Of a DNA stretch of 6,265 nt, positions 1 through 4,577 are shown in pieces. The stretch is from Aliarcobacter sp. Lineage in GTDB: Bacteria > Campylobacterota > Campylobacteria > Campylobacterales > Arcobacteraceae. The stretch spans positions 1 to 6,265 of the forward strand of contig JALRJW010000172.1 of assembly GCA_023268955.1 (NCBI GenBank), read 5' to 3'. The notes under the pieces were generated by a model, which worked only from the letters and a program-made list of their open reading frames with translations, was not told where the DNA came from and searched no databases. The position numbers were made by a program, and so were the translations under genes. The first letter of the stretch is position 1, and each line of letters opens with the position of its first letter.

Positions 1-1428
1 AGCAACAATAGTTTTATCTTTACCAATATCTAAACCAAATGCAACACAATCAGCTACTAAATCATGAGTTTTTACAACTCTTTCAATTTCGTGTGGAGAT
101 ACTCTAAATCCGAATGTATTGATAATATCATCTTTTCTTCCAATGAACCAAATATATCCATCTTTATCTCTTTTTGCATAGTCACCTGTAAAGAAGTAAC
201 CATCATGTCTAGCTTTTGTTGTCTCTTCTTCTAATTGCCAGTACTCTAAGAATAATCCTGGATCGTCTTCACCGATACAAATCATACCTTCTTCTTCTAA
301 ACCAACTTCTTCTAAAGTTTCAGGGTCTAAAAGTTTTACAATATGTCCTGGTTGAACGAAACCAGCAGATCCTGGTCTAATTGGGTTGTTTTTAGAGTGA
401 GAAATATAGTATGAGCACTCAGACATACCAATTGCTTCAAAGATATCTTGGTCAAATCTATCTCTCCATAAACCTAGCATTTCATCAGATAAGTGTTCAC
501 CAGCAGACATACAATATCTTAATGATGGACAATCTTTTAATGTAAAGTCAGTTTTTTGGATGATTTGTCTATAAATTGTTGGAACTCCAATGAAAATTGT
601 ACATTGGTGTTTTTTAATTAAATCAATCCAAGTTGAAGCATCATTTGAACCCTCATATGCAATAACTGTATGACCATTAAATAATGGGTCCATTAAAGCA
701 GAACCCAATACATAAGTCCAGTTAAATTTACCAGAGTGCATGATTCTGTCATTTTCTTTAAAATCAAACCAATATTCAGTTGCAGGAGTTCTACCAACTA
801 ATGATCTATGTGAGTGTAAAACACCTTTTGGATAACCAGTTGTTCCAGATGTATAAACTAAATATGCAGGCTCACCTGATTTTGATTTATAATGATTTGG
901 AGTTTTATCTCCATTATTTAAGATATCATTTAATGCGTAAACATTGATACCTTTTGGTTTTTTGAAACCTTCAACTGAGTCACAAGCTGCAACTATAATT
1001 GTTTTTAAGTTATCAACATTTTCTAAATATGGAACTAAGTTTTCATACATAGTTGCAGACATTACGATTGCACTTGCTTGTGAATCTTCTGCAAGGTATT
1101 TAACTTCAGAACCAGATAATAGTGTTGAAGTAGGAACTGCGATAATTCCTGCTTTAATAGCTCCAAAGAAAGAAATTGGGTATGCTAAAGAGTTCTTTAA
1201 ACATACTAATACTCTATCTCTTGGCTCTAATCCAAGTCCTGTAAGGAAGTTACAAACTTGGTCAGATTTCTCTGCTAAATCTTTGTATGAAATTTCATCA
1301 GTACCTAATTTGTCATCTTCAATAACCATTGCGATGTTGTTTTCATTTTTTGTTCCAACATGCGCAGATGTACAAGCGACACCAATGTTTAAAAATTCAG
1401 GTATTTCAATTGTTAAATTTTCACTCAT
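1..1428 (-). CDS. AMP-forming acyl-CoA synthetase (ANL superfamily), C-terminus cut by window edge
   Basis: Likely activates a carboxylic acid to its CoA thioester through an acyl-adenylate in the cytoplasm. 476 codons are visible from ATG 1428; a family member is usually 500-550 residues, so the end of the small C-terminal domain, including the usual catalytic lysine, lies outside. Visible ANL motifs are the P-loop YTSGTTGYPKG (residues 192-202), GMSE (334-337; the A5 position, usually YGxTE), the A7 aspartate in FFTGDY (D416), and GRKDD plus GFRVSPHEIE (430-449; hinge and A8). The block HSGKFNWTYVLGSALMDPL (231-249) resembles the benzoate-CoA ligase / medium-chain acyl-CoA synthetase branch rather than acetyl-CoA synthetase, but this is by eye. 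The start is supported by an AAGGAG ribosome site 9 bases upstream. It is the second gene of an operon, 20 bases after the lyase-like gene. Substrate not determinable; the family call is firm. Confidence 0.93.
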   Translation of the reverse strand, partial: MSENLTIEIPEFLNIGVACTSAHVGTKNENNIAMVIEDDKLGTDEISYKDLAEKSDQVCNFLTGLGLEPRDRVLVCLKNSLAYPISFFGAIKAGIIAVPTSTLLSGSEVKYLAEDSQASAIVMSATMYENLVPYLENVDNLKTIIVAACDSVEGFKKPKGINVYALNDILNNGDKTPNHYKSKSGEPAYLVYTSGTTGYPKGVLHSHRSLVGRTPATEYWFDFKENDRIMHSGKFNWTYVLGSALMDPLFNGHTVIAYEGSNDASTWIDLIKKHQCTIFIGVPTIYRQIIQKTDFTLKDCPSLRYCMSAGEHLSDEMLGLWRDRFDQDIFEAIGMSECSYYISHSKNNPIRPGSAGFVQPGHIVKLLDPETLEEVGLEEEGMICIGEDDPGLFLEYWQLEEETTKARHDGYFFTGDYAKRDKDGYIWFIGRKDDIINTFGFRVSPHEIERVVKTHDLVADCVAFGLDIGKDKTIVA

Positions 1429-1437
1429 AATTGTATT

Positions 1438-1443
1438 CTCCTT
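1438..1443 (-). promoter_or_regulatory. Strong Shine-Dalgarno site of the acyl-CoA synthetase
   Basis: AAGGAG on the minus strand lies in the 20-base gap after the lyase stop codon, 9 bases before ATG 1428. It is the strongest ribosome site in the window. It fixes the start and suggests efficient independent initiation on a shared transcript. No terminator or promoter fits in this gap. Confidence 0.75.
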
Positions 1444-1448
1444 ACAAA

Positions 1449-2579
1449 TTACAGTTGACCATATGGCCAGTTTTCTTTGAATGTATGAATCGGCATTCTA
1501 TTTAATACTGATAATGCAAATATCTCATCTTCTTTTGGTAATGCTCTTAATGCATACGCTCTTAATAAGTTTTGTAAAGATTTACCAAACATTGGTGGAT
1601 CTAACATTTCACCTTCATATCTGATTGCCCCTGATAATAATGCATCAGTTTCAATAGCAGCTTTTAAAATAGCAACATCTTTTGCAATCTCATTTGGAGA
1701 TGGTGTAAACGCAACTTTACAAACATTAATATGATTTGGAGTAATAACTTGTTTTCCTGTTAATCCCATTGCACATTCTCTGTTTGCATGTGAATAAACA
1801 GCTCTTGATGCTTCATCACCATGTAAATCTAACCATCTTCTAATATCTTTTTTCTCAACACATGAATCAGGTAATGAGTGTGGTGTTAACATAACTTCAA
1901 CTCCACCGATAACTCCAGTTCCTTTAACTCTTGCTTCCATAGTTAACATATTAAAGAATGTTTCTAATTCGTCAATCCATCCTTTTGGTGTGATTTTATA
2001 AGCCATAGCTTTTGAAAAATCGTGGATACCAAATACAATGTGTTTAACAGTTGAATGATCCATTAATCTATCAGCAATTTGTAAAGATTTTGGGTGTTCA
2101 ACGATTGGTTGAATTGTTAAGTTTGAACCAATAGAAACTAACCATGAAGATAAATCTCTAATCTCAGCACTTCCATAAACTTCACCAGCTTTTGCTAAAA
2201 CAATTACATCAATGTATTTGTGAATTTGTTTTAACATTTTTAAATCTTCTTCATATTCATCAGTTCTGAATGGGTTAATTCTAACTGCGATTTGGAAGTT
2301 TCTTTCAGGGAACTTTGGTAATTCTTGAATTAAAAGTTCTCTAGACATAGCTTTTTGTCTACAACCATCTTCTAAGTCGAATAATACAGTGTGCGCTTTT
2401 GTTTTGTAAGCGTGTTTTTGTAATCTTAACTTAGCTTGTTCCATACTTTCATATGTTCCATCTAATGGGTTGAATTTAATTGGTGGGTAATAAATTTGAA
2501 TACCAGGCCAATATCCACCAAGTACTGGTGTTAAGTCGTCATTTGCTGTTAACTTAGATAAATCTATTGCAGAAGTCAT
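1449..2579 (-). CDS. HpcH/HpaI aldolase / CitE-like CoA-ester lyase family protein
   Basis: A 376-residue cytoplasmic protein of the TIM-barrel citrate lyase beta / malyl-CoA lyase superfamily, which makes or breaks C-C bonds of CoA esters such as malyl-CoA or citramalyl-CoA using Mg2+. Motifs in order: LFDLEDGC (66-73), RIN (100-102, substrate-binding Arg), PIVEHPKSL (158-166; E161 in the metal-ligand position), FGIHDFS (183-189; D187 is the second metal-ligand candidate), GKQVITPNHI (275-284; corresponds to the family GKWAIHPxQI), FTPSPNEI (291-298) and a C-terminal EGEMLDPPMFGKSL segment (322-335). It is longer than typical CitE (about 290), with extra sequence between D187 and G275. First gene of an operon with an acyl-CoA synthetase 20 bases downstream. 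Start ATG 2579 has AAAGGTA about 7 bases upstream. The family is clear; the exact reaction is unknown, and malyl-, citramalyl- or another 3-hydroxyacyl-CoA is possible. Confidence 0.9.
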   Translation of the reverse strand: MTSAIDLSKLTANDDLTPVLGGYWPGIQIYYPPIKFNPLDGTYESMEQAKLRLQKHAYKTKAHTVLFDLEDGCRQKAMSRELLIQELPKFPERNFQIAVRINPFRTDEYEEDLKMLKQIHKYIDVIVLAKAGEVYGSAEIRDLSSWLVSIGSNLTIQPIVEHPKSLQIADRLMDHSTVKHIVFGIHDFSKAMAYKITPKGWIDELETFFNMLTMEARVKGTGVIGGVEVMLTPHSLPDSCVEKKDIRRWLDLHGDEASRAVYSHANRECAMGLTGKQVITPNHINVCKVAFTPSPNEIAKDVAILKAAIETDALLSGAIRYEGEMLDPPMFGKSLQNLLRAYALRALPKEDEIFALSVLNRMPIHTFKENWPYGQL

Positions 2580-2586
2580 CTTAATC

Positions 2587-2593
2587 TACCTTT
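2587..2593 (-). promoter_or_regulatory. Shine-Dalgarno site of the lyase-like gene
   Basis: AAAGGTA on the minus strand, 7 bases before ATG 2579. It supports this start over internal methionines. Confidence 0.55.
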
Positions 2594-2741
2594 CTATTTT
2601 TAATTGTAAGTGATACTTTACTGTTTTTAATCTTTGAAATTATTCAAAATAAAAACTAACAGGAAAGTTATACAGAATTTAAAATGAATTGTTTTTATAG
2701 CTTTTGAACTATCAAAATAATTTAAGGTTAAAATTAAAAAA

Positions 2742-2755
2742 GCCTTACTAAACCC
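2742..2755 (-). promoter_or_regulatory. Possible sigma-54-type promoter element (GG-N10-GC)
   Basis: On the minus strand GG (2755-2754) and GC (2743-2742) are separated by exactly ten bases, preceded by T and followed by a T-run, the minimal -24/-12 spacing of RpoN promoters. The other consensus bases (TGGCAC, TTGC) match poorly. It would start transcription near 2730, leaving a leader of about 150 bases before the lyase-like gene. Weak: GG/GC alone can arise by chance. Confidence 0.22.
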
Positions 2756-2844
2756 AAGACTCAGGGAAAGAAAACTTAAAGTATAAGCTAAAAATATACA
2801 TAATTCTTACATAATTGAGTATTTTTTAAGTGTAGATTTTAGAT

Positions 2845-2870
2845 AAAAATCAAAAAAAATCAAAAAAAAA
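2845..2870. repeat. Helically phased A-tracts
   Basis: Three runs of A (5, 8 and 9 bases, beginning at about 2845, 2852 and 2862) are separated by TC or C, with the last two in a 10-base period. Such phasing is known to bend DNA. It lies about 90-115 bases upstream of the expected transcription start of the membrane protein gene. It could also be a slippage-prone tract. A regulatory role is inferred. Confidence 0.45.
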
Positions 2871-2894
2871 CTTCATTTTGTTCAAAAAATTAAA

Positions 2895-2938
2895 AATGTA
2901 AATAAATTGTAAATTGTTTTTACATTGAGAATTTACAA
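2895..2938. promoter_or_regulatory. Candidate operator: four TGTAAA/TTTACA half-sites
   Basis: Two TGTAAA half-sites (2897-2902, 2908-2913) are followed by two inverted TTTACA half-sites (2919-2924, 2932-2937). They form overlapping palindromes: AATGTAAA-N16-TTTACATT (2895-2926), TTGTAAAT-N16-ATTTACAA (2907-2938), and the tight TGTAAA-N5-TTTACA (2908-2924). The array covers the -35 box and reaches into the spacer of the promoter for the membrane protein gene, a geometry that suits a repressor. The cognate regulator is not in the window. The exact repeats are seen; the function is inferred. Confidence 0.5.
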
Positions 2939-2952
2939 ATTTTTTCTATAAT
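2925..2952 (+). promoter_or_regulatory. Promoter of the membrane protein gene
   Basis: TTGAGA (2925-2930; five of six bases of the sigma-70 -35 consensus) and a perfect TATAAT (2947-2952) are separated by 16 bases. Transcription would start near 2959, giving a leader of about 20 bases that contains AAGGA (2968-2972), 6 bases before ATG 2979. It is the best-formed promoter in the window. Confidence 0.65.
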
Positions 2953-2978
2953 TTTTTAACTTATTTTAAGGATAATTT

Positions 2979-3479
2979 ATGAGTTTAAATGTTGATTTAA
3001 AAGTAATTAAAATTGGATTGTTAATTACTTTAATGTCATTGGTTTTTGGTGTAGGAATGGGAATAGTTTTTGGAGCAAATGAAAAAGTGTTTAAAAACTA
3101 TATTTCTAAAAATATTGAATTGAACCCTACAGTTCATGATGAAAAGAGTAAATCTAAAATTTGGAGATATGCTCAAAGAGCCCATTTTCATGCTGGAGGA
3201 ATAGCTGCATATTCACTAGCTTTGTTATTGATAATACTTTTATCTAAAATGAAAGATTCATACAAAAGATTAAGCTCAACTTTAATAGGAATTGGGTCTT
3301 TATATCCATTAGCATGGTTAATAATATTTTTAATGGCACCACATGTTGGAAGAGATGCTGCAAAACATAATATATTAACAGAGTCTATTGTTTATGGAAC
3401 AGTTGGCGCATTTGTAATAGGTCTTGGAATTCTACTAGCAAGTCTATTTTTAAATAAATTTAATGTAGAAGAAAACTAA
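2979..3479 (+). CDS. Small four-helix membrane protein of unknown function
   Basis: A 166-residue protein that I do not recognise. Hydrophobic segments at about 9-31, 70-90, 100-120 and 137-158 predict four transmembrane helices. Between helices 1 and 2 is a polar loop (32-69) ending in WRYAQRAHFHAGG (62-74). The loop after helix 3 carries APHVGRDAAKH (120-130). Histidines 69, 71, 122 and 130 therefore sit at membrane borders, as in metal- or haem-handling membrane proteins, but that is only a suggestion. The first helix is probably a membrane anchor, with no obvious signal-peptidase site. AAGGA lies 6 bases before the ATG. It appears monocistronic, with its own promoter and a hairpin terminator after the stop, and its promoter is overlapped by a half-site array. 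Existence as a gene is well supported; function is open. Confidence 0.85.
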   Translation: MSLNVDLKVIKIGLLITLMSLVFGVGMGIVFGANEKVFKNYISKNIELNPTVHDEKSKSKIWRYAQRAHFHAGGIAAYSLALLLIILLSKMKDSYKRLSSTLIGIGSLYPLAWLIIFLMAPHVGRDAAKHNILTESIVYGTVGAFVIGLGILLASLFLNKFNVEEN

Positions 3480-3497
3480 TTTTTAAAAAAAGTCACA

Positions 3498-3546
3498 GTG
3501 TCATAAAGGACTTAACTCTCCTTTGCCTTTATGACACATCATTTTT
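3498..3546. terminator. Bidirectional rho-independent terminator
   Basis: A perfect 12-bp stem, GTGTCATAAAGG (3498-3509) with CCTTTATGACAC (3526-3537), has a 16-base loop. On the plus strand TTTTT begins 4 bases after the stem; on the minus strand a run of seven T (3491-3485) begins 6 bases after it. It lies between the convergent membrane protein gene and bioD and can end both. The plus-side T-tract overlaps the bioD stop codon. Confidence 0.88.
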
Positions 3547-4183
3547 ATTTTTGATAATCCTGCAAAAATTTATATTTAACAAATTTATCTAAAAATGGTT
3601 TTGAAACTTTGTCAAAACTATCAATATCTTTATATAAATTTACAAATAAACTAAAATTTATATCTCTTGTTTTTAAAGCTGCACTTGAAAGCAGGGTGTC
3701 ATTAATACAACCTAGTTTTGAAGGAGCAATTAAAAAAGTCTCTTCGCAATCAAAAATATCAATTAAATCAATTATGAAAAGTTCATCTTCAATTGGAACC
3801 ATTAATCCTCCTGCACCTTCAATTATTAGCACATCACATTTTGATTTTAACTCTTTAACTTTTTCTTTTAAAAAATCAATACTAATATTTGTATTTTCTT
3901 TTGCAACCCAAGGAGCAGCTGGAAGTTTAAATTGATATGGAACAATGTCATTTATAGTAAAATGAAAATCTGGATTTAGTTGTTTAACTAAATTTAACAT
4001 TTTAGTACCATCTAAAGGATAATCTTCCACTCCCGTTTCACAAGGTTTAAAGTATCCTACTTTTAAGCCATTTTTAGCAAAATATCTTAAGAAAGTTTCA
4101 CTTGCGAAAGTCTTACCTACATCTGTATTTGTGGCAGTTATGAATATTGTTTTGTTTAAATAATAGTTTGGATTGTGTTTCAT
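3545..4183 (-). CDS. bioD: ATP-dependent dethiobiotin synthetase
   Basis: Catalyses ATP- and CO2-dependent closure of the ureido ring of 7,8-diaminopelargonate to dethiobiotin, the penultimate biotin step, in the cytoplasm. The 212 residues fit the family (about 210-240). Visible motifs are the P-loop TNTDVGKT (18-25, K24), KPCETG (46-51; K46 matches the conserved catalytic lysine and T50 the substrate-contact threonine), DG (58-59, metal-binding region), PAAP (88-91) and IIEGAGGLMVPI (120-131; E122 is the conserved acid). The P-loop reads ATNTDVGKT where GTDTxVGKT is common: an Asn replaces the first Asp and an Ala the first Gly. Start ATG 4183 is at the family's expected distance from the P-loop; the ribosome site upstream is weak. 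No other bio genes are in the window. It is transcribed divergently from clpS and convergently with the membrane protein gene. Confidence 0.95.
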   Translation of the reverse strand: MKHNPNYYLNKTIFITATNTDVGKTFASETFLRYFAKNGLKVGYFKPCETGVEDYPLDGTKMLNLVKQLNPDFHFTINDIVPYQFKLPAAPWVAKENTNISIDFLKEKVKELKSKCDVLIIEGAGGLMVPIEDELFIIDLIDIFDCEETFLIAPSKLGCINDTLLSSAALKTRDINFSLFVNLYKDIDSFDKVSKPFLDKFVKYKFLQDYQK

Positions 4184-4209
4184 CTAATTTTCTCTAATCT
4201 TCTTTTGGT

Positions 4210-4215
4210 TATAAT
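4210..4215. promoter_or_regulatory. Shared -10 region in the bioD-clpS divergent promoter region
   Basis: TATAAT (4210-4215) on the plus strand is positioned to start clpS transcription near 4222. It sits in the near-palindrome TTATAATAA, so a minus-strand -10 for bioD (TATTAT) overlaps it. Neither direction shows a good -35 box, which is common in Campylobacterota. Only 80 bases separate the two start codons, so their promoters must be close or overlapping. A second plus-strand candidate, TATCAT (4244-4249), would start transcription inside the clpS ribosome site and is less likely. Confidence 0.4.
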
Positions 4216-4252
4216 AATTTCTTAAAATTTAAAAAATTTATTCTATCATAGT

Positions 4253-4257
4253 AAAGG
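4253..4257 (+). promoter_or_regulatory. Shine-Dalgarno site deciding the clpS GTG start
   Basis: AAAGG lies 6 bases before GTG 4264. An in-frame TAA at 4252-4254 excludes any earlier start, and the first in-frame ATG is inside the conserved core, so GTG is the only sensible start. Confidence 0.7.
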
Positions 4258-4263
4258 TTTGAA

Positions 4264-4563
4264 GTGGGAAGTAATATTGAAATTGAATTAGATGATGCTA
4301 TTGAAGTTAAAGAACCTCAAAAATTTAAAGTTATATTATTAAATGATGATTATTCAACAATGGATTTTGTTATAGATGTATTAGTAAAAGTTTTTAGAAA
4401 ATCAATTGATGAAGCATCAGCTATTATGTTAAATATACATAATAATGGAAGAGAAATTTGTGGAATATATACACATGAGATTGCATCTACTAAAGTAGCC
4501 CAAGTTAAAACTATGGCAAGAGAAAAAGGGTTTCCTTTAAAAGCCATTATGGAAGAAGAATAA
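4264..4563 (+). CDS. clpS: ATP-dependent Clp protease adaptor ClpS
   Basis: Adaptor that binds proteins with N-degron (bulky hydrophobic N-terminal) residues and hands them to the ClpAP protease in the cytoplasm. The 99 residues match the family. Key features are a flexible acidic N-terminal tail (1-17), then KFKVILLNDDYSTMDFVIDVL (21-41) with the conserved NDD that contacts the substrate alpha-amino group. After that come a helical segment and the signature HNNGREICGIYTHEIASTK (59-77), whose first histidine also lines the binding pocket. It begins with GTG, whose use is fixed by an upstream in-frame stop and an AAAGG site. clpA follows after 14 bases, the standard arrangement, so the adaptor and its unfoldase are co-transcribed. 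Confidence 0.97.
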   Translation: MGSNIEIELDDAIEVKEPQKFKVILLNDDYSTMDFVIDVLVKVFRKSIDEASAIMLNIHNNGREICGIYTHEIASTKVAQVKTMAREKGFPLKAIMEEE

Positions 4564-4577
4564 GAAAAGAGTCAATT

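Larger units (their letters stand above)
2580..2894. other. Gene-free upstream region of the lyase/ligase operon
   Basis: No credible coding frame is present on either strand; the few ATGs open frames of only a few codons. It must hold the promoter of the minus-strand operon. Minus-strand -10 candidates are TATACT (plus positions 2777-2782) and TATAAC (2668-2673), neither with a good -35 box. A locally GC-richer island at 2741-2766 and phased A-tracts at 2845-2870 are listed separately. The remainder is AT-rich sequence in which I see nothing specific. Confidence 0.6.

Noticed and set aside
944..1480. 178-codon open frame on the plus strand
   Set aside because: It lies antisense inside the acyl-CoA synthetase, whose motifs are unambiguous; the translated product has no recognisable domain and no good ribosome site.
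2580..2978. Small protein or RNA gene hidden in the longest intergenic region
   Set aside because: Frames are only a few codons long; there is no tRNA-like cloverleaf, no known riboswitch pattern I could recognise, and no repeat-spacer structure.
3609..3935. 108-codon open frame on the plus strand
   Set aside because: Antisense to bioD, covering its conserved EGAGG region; Ser/Ile/Lys-rich translation typical of a mirrored AT-rich gene.
4184..4263. Search for a biotin operator in front of bioD
   Set aside because: No TTGTAAAC or GTTTACAA half-site is present in the 80 bases, so bioD shows no sign of BirA control here.
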